The position numbers and the translations under genes were made by a program. From an uncultured Desulfobulbus sp. (lineage in GTDB: Bacteria > Desulfobacterota > Desulfobulbia > Desulfobulbales > Desulfobulbaceae): a DNA stretch of 64,000 nucleotides. Below, in pieces: positions 45,959-54,251 of this stretch (its first letter is position 1; the number at the start of each line of letters is the position of its first letter). Location of the stretch: contig NZ_OY762276.1 in the NCBI RefSeq assembly GCF_963665445.1, forward strand, positions 4,024,601-4,088,600, read 5' to 3'. The notes under the pieces are model-generated. The model did no database searches. It was not told the origin of the DNA and worked only from the letters and a program-made list of their open reading frames with translations.

Positions 45959-46759
45959 TTATGGATTATATGTCGCTTTAACTGCATCGGCGATTACATA
46001 TCCATCAGATGCACTTGATAGTACGATAGTTACAGTTCCTTTTTGCAAAGTAAAAGCTCCAAGTGAAAAGAAAATTTTTGAGCCGACTTGCTGGTTGACT
46101 AATACAGTACCAAGAGACGTTCCATTATTCACAATTTCAAAAGGTGCATTAGAAGAACGATTACTGCTAGCAGCAGATTTATACGTATATAAAGTATAAT
46201 TTCCATCAGTTGGAACAGTTATTGTCCATGTAGCTTTAGCTGTCCCATCACCCTTAGTGCTATATTTATACCCTGTTCCGTAATAATCCGTATTGTAGGT
46301 AGAATTTGGCCATGAGCCCACTGTTGTGAAATTTGTGGCATCAGCATCATCCACGATGGTATCAAATGATTCTGCATATAGTGCAAGGGTTATCTGCTTT
46401 ATAGCTACCCCTCCATTGTTATCAGTAACCGTCAACATGACAGAAGCCGAGTTATTACTAAATTGGTGGGTTGCAGTAACTCCTGTTGCAGAAGAACCAT
46501 CTCCAAAATCCCACTTATATTCTGCAATACTACCATCAGAATCGGTAGTTCCGCTGGCATCAAGGGTCACAGTACTACCCGTCACTGTAGTTGCCACTTG
46601 TACAACTGGTGGTACATTCGCATTCAAGGCGTCAGTAATCGTCACTTCCTTAAGGCTTCCAGAGAAGTCTGTTGCTTGAGCCGATGTCACTAAAAACAGG
46701 GTGCCTAAAAATACCATTTGGCTATGAAATGCGCACCGAGGTGAAATAGATGTTTTCAT
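45959..46759 (-). CDS. Secreted PKD plus golvesin-like (carbohydrate-binding-like) protein
   Basis: The 266-residue protein has a signal peptide ending 'TSAQA', a PKD domain (about residues 50-130, with 'AEYKWDFGDGSSATGVTATH') and a C-terminal domain (about 135-266). That domain has 'FDTIVDDADATNFTTVGSWP', 'ATWTITVPTDGNYTLY' and 'VIADAVKATYNP', resembling the golvesin/xanthan-lyase C-terminal domain found at the ends of extracellular enzymes. No catalytic motif is seen. Likely role: binding or cross-linking extracellular glycan. It is transcribed toward the FN3 gene, 32 bp away. Confidence 0.78.
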   Translation of the reverse strand: MKTSISPRCAFHSQMVFLGTLFLVTSAQATDFSGSLKEVTITDALNANVPPVVQVATTVTGSTVTLDASGTTDSDGSIAEYKWDFGDGSSATGVTATHQFSNNSASVMLTVTDNNGGVAIKQITLALYAESFDTIVDDADATNFTTVGSWPNSTYNTDYYGTGYKYSTKGDGTAKATWTITVPTDGNYTLYTYKSAASSNRSSNAPFEIVNNGTSLGTVLVNQQVGSKIFFSLGAFTLQKGTVTIVLSSASDGYVIADAVKATYNP

Positions 46760-46905
46760 CTTGAATCTCCAAAAAGGAATGCAGCTTATGACTTTTTCTC
46801 TTAATAACTGCTTGCGGAACCGTTAAGTCGCTTCCTAAAGCATTTGCATCTACCTATTTTTTTTACTTAAAAATTGACCGATTGCTCTCTACACCAGACT
46901 TCGAT

Positions 46906-49623
46906 TCACGGCACATAAAGCAAGCTGTTTGAAGCCTCAGTCGTATCACCGGTTTTTTCGACCGCACGTATGGTGAATTTGGCAGAACTGGTCGGACGGG
47001 CAAGTACACACTGGATCTTCCGCGCAGAAGGATCAGAACCTGCACAAACCTGCTTCCCATTAGCCTCGATGCTAAATCCAGCGATGTTTCCCTCCTGAGC
47101 CACGTCAAAATCCCAGGCAAAGGTTACAAGGATTTGCTCCTCGTTCTGGTTGAGGGCAATATACCCAACGGTCTCTTCAGAATGGGTCACCTCTGAATCT
47201 TTGGATTGCTCCTCTTCCACCTTAACCTCCATACCAGTTGGCGAAATGTTTTGCATCCTGAGAGCAGATGGATCGGACCCATTTGTTGTCTGCATGTCGG
47301 ATAGGACCAACGGAGCCACATTATACTCATTCAAAAACTCAACATTTTTCCAGAGATTTGTTGCAGATCCTGCCGCTGCCACAATGTTATAGTTCACCAA
47401 TCCTAGATTGCCCTTCCCCGGTTCCCAAGCCAGATAATTTACCGTTTCATTGACATGCTTGTTCACGTTCGTTTCCTGCTCACGGAAGTAATAACTAAAT
47501 CCGGAGTTTGAAACATCTTTTACTCGGCCACTTATTGTGTCGTCTTCATTTGTGGTAGCCACGGTTGTCAAAACCAGGGGTACATTGGCAAATGACTCAC
47601 TGAAAGGTACTGCTGCCCATTTTGTCGTGCCAGCAAAGCTCCCTGCTTCAAGCATAAGACCATTAGGTAGGGTATATCGTCCTTTCTCAACAACAAGGTA
47701 ACTCACCACTTCTTCGGAGTGGGCCCCGTCTTGGTAGTTCCACTCAGCAAATTTAATATCAAACCCGGTTGCATCGACATTCCGCAGACGAATAACACCA
47801 GGAGCAGCATCATTAAAACTTGCTGGACCTGCAATAACAATTGGGTTAGTGAACGCTGTCCCCAAGGTTACCCGGACCCAGTCACCGGTTACAACAACCT
47901 CCCCTATTTCAAGGTTTAGAGTTGCATTTTCCTCCTCAGGCTCGACGGTAATCGTTGTGGACGAAGTCCCCGTGGCGGCCATATTGTCGCTTACCTGCAA
48001 TGATGCAGTGAAAGTTGCCTCTGTGGTGTACGTATGCGTGACAGTCTTGCCACTTCCGGAACTACCGTCACCGAAATACCAAGTATATGAGGCGATCGAG
48101 CCATCACTATCCGTCGAATTTGAAGCATCAAAAGTCACGGTCAAGGGAGCTGATCCACTGTTTGGTGTTGCATTGATGACCGCTGTTGGGGCTATATTCT
48201 CGGTTGATGCCGTTACGACAACCGGAGTCGTGGCTGTACCGGTGAGTCCATTGCTGTCCGTCACGGTCAATGTTGTTGTATAGGTTCCCGCTGAGGTAAA
48301 TGCATGGATTGCAGTGGCTCCAGTTGCTGTCGTTCCATCGCCAAAACTCCAGGAGTAGCCAGTAACATTGCCCGAACCTGTCGCCGAGGAGCCCGAGCCG
48401 TCAAAATTAACCGCAAGAGGTGCCGGCCCCATCGCAACAGAGGAAGAGATCACAGCTGTTGGAGGTGTGTTGACAGCCGTCGATTCGGTTACAATAACTG
48501 CAACAGTCGCAGTGCTGCTCGCACCGGCAGCATCTACCACTGTGAGCTTGACCGTATACGTACCCGCGTTTGTATATTCAATACTCGCAGTGCTGGCAGA
48601 ACTTGCCGAACCATCACCAAAATCCCACTGATATTGGGTTATCTTTCCAGTGGAAGCGGCAGCGCTGAAGCTGACGGTCAAAGGAGCCACTCCCGTAAGC
48701 GAATCAGCTTGAATGGAAGCTAGCAATGCCTCTGTATTGCTTGATGTGGATGTTTCATCAAGAGAATAGGAAAGCACATTGGAAAGGGGGGTTTCCGTTC
48801 CATCACTGTTGACCGCCTTAACCCCATAGACCAGGTTAGTGCTCGGTACATCAATTATGCAGGAAAGGGAACGGGCTGTGGTATCTGTCGTCTCGCAAAT
48901 TGCCAAACCATTTTGGTAGCCACGAAATGCTTTGATTTCTGAAGTATCGCCAGAGTACTCCCAAGTCATGTTGAGCAACTTAAAGGAATAGACTTCTGGG
49001 TAAGAAGTCGGATTAAACACAAGCAGGTTGGACTTATCACTTTCAGTTCCATCGGTAAATACCTGGCTCATGCTGAAAACCATTTCCTCGGGGAGCAAAT
49101 TAGCTGTGCAGGCAAGGGATGTATCGGTGGATGAGGTCGTTTCGCAAAGAAAAGCGTTGTTCAGGTAGATGCGATAACCGACGGTGGTGGAAATATCTGT
49201 CGGCCGCCCCCAGGAAAAGGTAAAGAGCTTATTCCCGGTAATACCTGTGATGGTTGCTGATTCTGTTGAAGTATCTGAGCTATCATTTTCCGTTGAGGTG
49301 GAGTCATCAGTGGAGGAAGTATCGCTCGTGGCAAATGCAAAAGGGGCAGAGTGAGGACTTTCGCTTCCGTCGTCGAAGGTGGCCGTCAAGGTGAAATTTG
49401 TGACGGTGGCTGTAAGGTTCACATCACAATCCATGGATGTTGCATTGGGGTTTTGCGTTTGACAGACAGGTGTCCCCTCCTTGTAAAGTATGTACCCTGA
49501 CACTTGCGGCTCAGTTGGGGGCGTATACCCCCACTCCACGTGGATTGACTGTGCCGTCGCTGAGGCTGCAAGAGATAATCCGCAAAATAGGAGGGTTAAA
49601 AGGCGGATAATTTTTCGCTGCAT
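46906..49623 (-). CDS. Large secreted modular protein: FN3-like, PKD and H-lectin-like domains
   Basis: The 905-residue protein has a signal peptide (about 1-24), three FN3-like modules (about 25-100, 126-205, 206-290) separated by a Ser/Thr/Asp linker (about 100-125), three PKD domains (about 296-565, with 'YQWDFGDGS', 'YSWSFGDGT' and 'YTWYFGDGS'), three H-lectin-like units (about 566-825, each with an 'ETVNYLAW'- or 'EEVVSYLVVE'-like strand) and a fourth FN3-like module (826-905). All four FN3-like modules carry a C-x11-C pair. No PEP-CTERM, lipobox or sortase signal is seen. It is most likely an extracellular matrix or adhesion protein that binds glycan. Confidence 0.8.
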   Translation of the reverse strand: MQRKIIRLLTLLFCGLSLAASATAQSIHVEWGYTPPTEPQVSGYILYKEGTPVCQTQNPNATSMDCDVNLTATVTNFTLTATFDDGSESPHSAPFAFATSDTSSTDDSTSTENDSSDTSTESATITGITGNKLFTFSWGRPTDISTTVGYRIYLNNAFLCETTSSTDTSLACTANLLPEEMVFSMSQVFTDGTESDKSNLLVFNPTSYPEVYSFKLLNMTWEYSGDTSEIKAFRGYQNGLAICETTDTTARSLSCIIDVPSTNLVYGVKAVNSDGTETPLSNVLSYSLDETSTSSNTEALLASIQADSLTGVAPLTVSFSAAASTGKITQYQWDFGDGSASSASTASIEYTNAGTYTVKLTVVDAAGASSTATVAVIVTESTAVNTPPTAVISSSVAMGPAPLAVNFDGSGSSATGSGNVTGYSWSFGDGTTATGATAIHAFTSAGTYTTTLTVTDSNGLTGTATTPVVVTASTENIAPTAVINATPNSGSAPLTVTFDASNSTDSDGSIASYTWYFGDGSSGSGKTVTHTYTTEATFTASLQVSDNMAATGTSSTTITVEPEEENATLNLEIGEVVVTGDWVRVTLGTAFTNPIVIAGPASFNDAAPGVIRLRNVDATGFDIKFAEWNYQDGAHSEEVVSYLVVEKGRYTLPNGLMLEAGSFAGTTKWAAVPFSESFANVPLVLTTVATTNEDDTISGRVKDVSNSGFSYYFREQETNVNKHVNETVNYLAWEPGKGNLGLVNYNIVAAAGSATNLWKNVEFLNEYNVAPLVLSDMQTTNGSDPSALRMQNISPTGMEVKVEEEQSKDSEVTHSEETVGYIALNQNEEQILVTFAWDFDVAQEGNIAGFSIEANGKQVCAGSDPSARKIQCVLARPTSSAKFTIRAVEKTGDTTEASNSLLYVP

Positions 49624-49777
49624 AGTATTCCCCGTATGAAATTGAATTGGGTGAGTAATCGTTAACGCCTATTTTGCATGCAGCATGCCAAGGTAGCCAC
49701 AATTAACCCTTCACAAATTCAAGCAGATAGATCACAAGCCACCACATCGAGTTACATTTTAGTAATCAAATTGCTTT

Positions 49778-50566
49778 TCAATTCGCCTTGGAAATTGCCC
49801 ATCGGGTCCATTCATACTGGGCCGTAGAAAAATCGTTTTTCTTGTTTTCGATAAACCTGGCCATTGAGGCTGGAGAATCAAAAGTAATCGAATAATAACC
49901 GGCAGCATGCGCCCCTCGTCCGAGCAAGGTAGCCTTGCCGGATCTGTCGATACCCACCATAAGATCCAAATTCTTATAAATCACTGCCTCGGCTGTTCGG
50001 GTCACGGTTCCATACTTGGATTCAAAATAAAACCGGTAGGTAAAACCAGCGACGATAAGAATTAATACCAGCGCGAGCGTGGATGCCAACTTGGCATACG
50101 GAGTATAACTTTGCGGGTTAAAAAAATCGCGCAGAGTCAGACGGGCGTGCCGATGTATAGCCCGGTTGATATCTGTCAACCGAGCAAGGCAAGGCTGGAC
50201 AGCTTTACCTGTGTATTTCTCTACACTGGCGATGGCCTCGTTATCCGAAGGATCCGTCATCGCCAGATTGAGAATATTGTCTCCCTCGAAACTTAATGGA
50301 AGAACCTCGAATTTTTTACAAAGATAACGGGGAAGAATGGATTGGGCACCTACGCTGCATGCCTGATCCGGATCAATGACCGGGAGCTGCAACTGTTGCG
50401 AAAGCACCTCAGTTAACTGATCACTGGAAATCGCCCCCATGTTGACGAGAATTCGCCCAAGCCGGCGTGCCCCTCCAACCTGCATTTTCAATGCGCGATC
50501 CACGATATTCTGTGTTACCAGGCCAGAGTCAATCAAAAGCTCACCCAAACGTTTCTTATCCGACAT
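49778..50566 (-). CDS. Membrane-bound MshEN-domain protein (possible cyclic-di-GMP effector)
   Basis: The first 60 residues carry two MshEN-type motifs, 'RLGELLIDSGLVTQNIVDRAL' in two parts (6-26) and 'RLGRILVNMGAISSDQL' (35-51). They are followed by the GspE N-terminal-like extension to about residue 140 ('LPRYLCKKFEVLPLSFEGDN'). In MshE and relatives this unit binds cyclic-di-GMP. Here it has no ATPase domain: a single transmembrane helix (about 159-178, 'LASTLALVLILIVAGFTY') leads to an 80-residue, probably periplasmic domain. This layout suggests signal relay across the membrane. It lies upstream on the strand of the FN3/PKD genes, 154 bp before the 905-residue protein. Confidence 0.75.
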   Translation of the reverse strand: MSDKKRLGELLIDSGLVTQNIVDRALKMQVGGARRLGRILVNMGAISSDQLTEVLSQQLQLPVIDPDQACSVGAQSILPRYLCKKFEVLPLSFEGDNILNLAMTDPSDNEAIASVEKYTGKAVQPCLARLTDINRAIHRHARLTLRDFFNPQSYTPYAKLASTLALVLILIVAGFTYRFYFESKYGTVTRTAEAVIYKNLDLMVGIDRSGKATLLGRGAHAAGYYSITFDSPASMARFIENKKNDFSTAQYEWTRWAISKAN

Positions 50567-50667
50567 GACTACTCTCCCTTAGATGAAGAGAAAATGATGA
50601 AAATCTGTGAAAAACTGACGTTCCCACTCATTTAAAAACCGACGATCTGGTGCTATCTATGAATCGT

Positions 50668-50770
50668 GATGTCTTCGTAAAAAGTCAAAAGCCTGAATGC
50701 CACGCATCGTGCAATCAGCAACTTACGAAGCTCGCAACGTCGTTCTCGAGCCTTTTTACGAGAACGACAA
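50668..50770 (+). repeat. Dispersed ~104-bp two-hairpin element, copy B
   Basis: A full copy with both structures intact: CTTCGTAA (50673-50680) pairs with TTACGAAG (50723-50730), and GTCGTTCTCG (50739-50748) with CGAGAACGAC (50759-50768). It lies about 100 bp upstream of the MshEN gene start. The rest of the 563-bp gap (50567-51129) is AT-rich with no credible gene; a 76-codon open frame at 50903 lacks support. Confidence 0.93.
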
Positions 50771-51129
50771 TCGTGATCCATTCGTAAAAATATAAAACCG
50801 GGCAATTACGTCTCTCCCAATACCCCCAACCCCTCAATGGCCAATACTCATTATCACATCTTTAGCAAAATCCCCTTCAGGGGCACGGTCATGCAATGAT
50901 GTGTGTTGTTATCAACAGGTTACGAGAATAACGATGTTACTTCCAAGTATTTTCACAAAACGATAAATTTTAACTTACTGAAAATTGATTGTTATTGGAT
51001 GTCATGTAAATATTATAAGGGCAAGGAAAGGAGGATGACAAGAAGAAGTCGGAAGAAATCTCATATGGAGGAAGGTGCACCTCCCGCAAGACAACAAGGT
51101 GCAGGAAGAGGATTCAAGACTTCCTTGGC

Positions 51130-51789
51130 TTAACGCGGTCGTAATCGGCAAAGAGCCAACATTCCAACAAATAACAGAAGCAAGGAAGAGGGTTCCGGCA
51201 CTGGAGAGAAATAGCGCAAGGCAATCCCGTAGTTACTCGTCGAATTCTCCGTGTCTAAATATTGGGAACCCCAGGCGAAATCAAAGACCCAGGCTGCGTC
51301 CATGCCATGTAAAGTCTTGGCCGAATCGGTTCCCAACCAATACAATTTTGGTTCCAGGCTTTCAAGGCAGGTGGTTTTTTCGTCCCACTCACTTGGCTTA
51401 CCCACATCAATCGATTTTTGATTTGGATCCAATCCTTGCCGAGATTCAAGCCCCAAGAGAATGTAGTACAAGTACCCGAGATAGCTTTCCGTCACTCCAT
51501 ACTTATCATTATTATCCCCATTATTCTTCCACCAGGTTCCATCCGTTGTATAGGGCAGCATCCAAGAACTGTATCCGCTTGGCCGTTCCTGCCTGTTTAA
51601 CTCATCAAGCCAATCAAACAACTGGCTGTAGGTGAGTTTTGTGTCTGAAACGATTATTGTCCAGCGTAGGTTGGAGTTCTGATCATATAAGAATTCTTCG
51701 TTCACATGGAGCAAATCTGCTTTTGCCGATGAAGCGCCCACACACACAACTGCCCAAAAAATGGTGAAATAAATGGACCGCAGTAACAT
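51130..51789 (-). CDS. PEP-CTERM sorting-domain protein
   Basis: The 219-residue protein has a signal peptide ('FTIFWAVVCVGASSAKA', cleavage near residue 23), a central region with 'EPKLYWLGTDSAK' and 'GSQYLDTENSTSNYGIALRY' resembling DUF1566-type PEP-CTERM proteins, and a C-terminal sorting signal from residue 197: 'VPEPSSLLLLF', a hydrophobic helix and a basic end ('CRLRPR'). This is the expected exosortase substrate signal. GAGAGAGAG precedes the ATG. It is the only PEP-CTERM protein I find in the window, about 6 kb upstream of the exosortase on the same strand. Confidence 0.9.
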   Translation of the reverse strand: MLLRSIYFTIFWAVVCVGASSAKADLLHVNEEFLYDQNSNLRWTIIVSDTKLTYSQLFDWLDELNRQERPSGYSSWMLPYTTDGTWWKNNGDNNDKYGVTESYLGYLYYILLGLESRQGLDPNQKSIDVGKPSEWDEKTTCLESLEPKLYWLGTDSAKTLHGMDAAWVFDFAWGSQYLDTENSTSNYGIALRYFSPVPEPSSLLLLFVGMLALCRLRPR

Positions 51790-51928
51790 ACTCTCTCTCA
51801 GTGATCTGGATCAAAAATTTTGTCTAAGCAGATCCAAGGTGGGGGAGCCTCGTAGACCATGTGACCTCTGTAGAAAAACGACCAACGGGAGTTTCTGTTG
51901 GTTGTAACATAAATAGATTTCATGCCAA

Positions 51929-52031
51929 AATCGTTCTCCTGAAAAATTTTAAAAACGACGCTTCGAGCTTCGTAACATACTGATTTCACTTTACGTGACT
52001 TTCAGTTGTGTAGCTTGTAACGAGGCCATCA
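51929..52031 (-). repeat. Diverged copy of the dispersed element (copy E)
   Basis: On the minus strand the order TGATGGCCTCGT, CTGAAAGTCACG, GTGAAATCAG, TTACGAAGCTCGAAGCGTCG is kept, and the TCAC/GTGA core survives, but the second hairpin is degraded. It fills much of the 325-bp gap 51790-52114, in which no gene is seen. Confidence 0.75.
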
Positions 52032-52114
52032 AAGTTCTGTGGTTACGGTGACATCGGGCTCCTTTCATCACAATTCCCTGACCCAGGTCTATATTACCCG
52101 CTGGAAATGAAATC

Positions 52115-53383
52115 TCAGGCAATCTTCAATGCCGTTGCCAATGCTTTTCTGGCATTGTCATCTCCGTGCACCAAACGAATTTCCTTGGGGGGGATCGGCA
52201 TGGCTTTTACCCAGTCAACCAACATTTGCTGGTCTGCATGGGCCGAATAGCCGCTGAGATTGTGCAGGCCTGCTTTCGCGCGAATTTTTCCGTCAAGGAT
52301 CTTTCTCCCTGTCGTCCCTCGGGCTTGGTAGCCAACAAAAAACACATCGTTTTTGGGGTCATCAAGCCCCTGTTCCAAATGATCGACGATCCGTCCGCCG
52401 GTGCACATGCCGCTTCCGGCAATAATGATGGCCGGCCCGCGAATCGTGAGCAGTTTGTCATGATCCTGCAACTTGCGCACGGCATAAAGTCCTTTAAAAT
52501 CGAAGGGATGATCACCATGAGCCAACAATTCTTTCGCCTCTTGGTCCCAAAAAGAGACTAGGTTCGAATAAATTTCCGTAATTTTCAAGCCCAAGGGCGA
52601 GTCGACAAAGACCGGAACTTCCGGACCGATCCTGTCGAGTTCGTAAAGAAGCTCCTGGGTTCTCCCCAGGGCAAAGGCGGGGATATAGACGATACCGCTG
52701 TCGGCAAGAGCCTTGGCAAGCAGGTTTTGTAAGGATTCGACCCGTTTTTTTCGGCTCGGGTGTCTTCGATCGCCATAGGTTGATTCCAAAACAAGCAGGT
52801 CACAGCTGTCCGGGGGATCGGGATCTGGGAGAATTGGCGTATCGTTGCAGCCGAGATCTCCCGAAAAAAGAACCCGATATCCATGCCCCTGGATGTCCGG
52901 AAAAGAAAAAAGAATAAAACAGGACCCGAGGATATGTCCGGCATTGCTTAACTTGAAGGTTATTCCGCGTCGCAATGCGAAAGTTTTGTACAGCTCAAAT
53001 CCCCAGGACAACTCATCTATAAGTGCTTCGATCTTTTCCCGTTGATGCTTCTCCCAGCGTTCCCGCTGAAAAGACATTGCATCATGAAGCATGGGTGAAA
53101 GGAGTTCCTTGGTGGCATGGGTACAGAGAATTTCACCCTGAAACCCTGCAGCAATCAGATCAGGCACACGACCGATATGGTCGATATGGGCGTGGGTCAA
53201 AAACAGATAGTGAATTGCATGAGGTGGAACGGGAAACTGTTCAAACGGCAGTTCCGGATCGTCGCCATACGAGGCCCCGCAATCGACAAGGATGTTGATA
53301 CCATCAGCCGAAAGCGGATCCGTCTGGATCAGATGACAGGAACCTGTGACACAATCTTTTGCGCCAAGGTGGGAAATTTTCAT
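52115..53383 (-). CDS. Beta-CASP metallo-beta-lactamase ribonuclease
   Basis: The 422-residue protein has a metallo-beta-lactamase fold with the zinc motif 'FLTHAHIDHIG', then 'GHILGSCFILF' and 'LFSGDLG', and the beta-CASP region 'LVLESTYGDRRH' ... 'IIAGSGMCTGGRIVDHLE' ending in 'LSGYSAHADQQ'. This is the RNA-processing exonuclease group related to CPSF-73/Ysh1. I start at 53383 because AGGAG lies just upstream of that ATG; a longer frame adds 32 residues outside the fold. It is monocistronic by appearance. The upstream 350 bp to the comEA-like gene hold no other gene. Confidence 0.9.
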   Translation of the reverse strand: MKISHLGAKDCVTGSCHLIQTDPLSADGINILVDCGASYGDDPELPFEQFPVPPHAIHYLFLTHAHIDHIGRVPDLIAAGFQGEILCTHATKELLSPMLHDAMSFQRERWEKHQREKIEALIDELSWGFELYKTFALRRGITFKLSNAGHILGSCFILFSFPDIQGHGYRVLFSGDLGCNDTPILPDPDPPDSCDLLVLESTYGDRRHPSRKKRVESLQNLLAKALADSGIVYIPAFALGRTQELLYELDRIGPEVPVFVDSPLGLKITEIYSNLVSFWDQEAKELLAHGDHPFDFKGLYAVRKLQDHDKLLTIRGPAIIIAGSGMCTGGRIVDHLEQGLDDPKNDVFFVGYQARGTTGRKILDGKIRAKAGLHNLSGYSAHADQQMLVDWVKAMPIPPKEIRLVHGDDNARKALATALKIA

Positions 53384-53697
53384 GTCTTCTCCTGGGCGAA
53401 ACAAAGCGACCTGACCACACAATCCCCTCATTATTTCATTTGCCGGGAAAAACGCCGCAAACAAGCAAGAAAAAGCCACTTTCGGTCTTGATTGCGGGGT
53501 ATCGCACTGTGTTTCCCGGGCTCGGCCAATATTGAGTGAATGTTGTCAACTGAATTTGGATAAACGACAGTGATATTTTTGTAAAGAAAATTGACAATAT
53601 ACAACCAGAGAATGATAGCATTAAGAAATATATCCAGGGAATAATGCAGAGAAGGAAAAAGGTCAACTCGCCCGAGAACACAGGGCTCATTGCTGTT

Positions 53698-53726
53698 GGT
53701 ACCCCCTGGCAAAGCCGGGGGGTACC
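53698..53726. other. Strong GC hairpin downstream of the comEA-like gene
   Basis: GGTACCCCCTGGC-AAA-GCCGGGGGGTACC forms a 13-bp stem with a single T-G wobble. It lies just past the comEA-like stop. There is no clear U-tract on the minus strand, so it may be a processing or bidirectional stop structure, or a small palindromic repeat. Confidence 0.5.
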
Positions 53727-53735
53727 CGAGGGGAA

Positions 53736-53990
53736 TTATTCCTCAGTCGTGGCTTCGGGTTTAATTTTTTCAATGATTTTCTCGCCAATCCCCTTTACTT
53801 TGGCAAGATCGTCAACAGTGGCGAACTTGCCATGCTCCGTTCTATAGGCAACGATAGCTTCCGCTTTTGCCGAGCCGATTCCGTTAAGGGTTGCCAACTC
53901 TTCGGCGGAAGCTGTATTGATATTGATTTTGGCGAAAGCAGCCGTCGTAAAGAGCAATATCAAAATTATCGCAAGGTAGAGTTTTTTCAT
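53736..53990 (-). CDS. Secreted ComEA-like helix-hairpin-helix protein
   Basis: The 84-residue protein has a signal peptide ('[15 protein letters not shown]') followed by a double helix-hairpin-helix DNA-binding unit: '[20 protein letters not shown]' and '[20 protein letters not shown]'. The periplasmic ComEA family binds incoming DNA in natural transformation, but short HhH proteins like this occur in many non-competent bacteria too. No competence genes neighbour it here. Confidence 0.88.
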   Translation of the reverse strand: MKKLYLAIILILLFTTAAFAKININTASAEELATLNGIGSAKAEAIVAYRTEHGKFATVDDLAKVKGIGEKIIEKIKPEATTEE

Positions 53991-54251
53991 ACTGAAATCT
54001 CCTTTGTCAGTTTGTTTGATCGTACAAAGATTTTCAAACCAATTGCTTTCATGCTCTTCAGAGCTTTTGGATCAGCCTAATGCGCTGGTCTCATGCAGGA
54101 CGTCCTTTACTGCTTATCGTAGGTAAAATCCAACAAGCTTGTCAAAACAAATATCAACTTAACCCCTCAATTTATCATTGAAAAATGACTGAAAATCGTT
54201 GAACCTCAACCCTTTTGAGGAAATTGTTCAAATTAACATTTTGTTACATCC

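Noticed and set aside
50903..51133. 76-codon open frame beside the PEP-CTERM gene
   Set aside because: It overlaps the end of the PEP-CTERM gene, has a basic low-complexity composition and lacks a good ribosome-binding site.
51075..51635. 186-codon plus-strand frame over the PEP-CTERM gene
   Set aside because: The opposite strand has a signal peptide and PEP-CTERM signal; this frame has neither.
53698..53726. Classical terminator of comEA-like gene
   Set aside because: The stem is strong, but no U-tract follows on the minus strand, so it is listed only as a hairpin.
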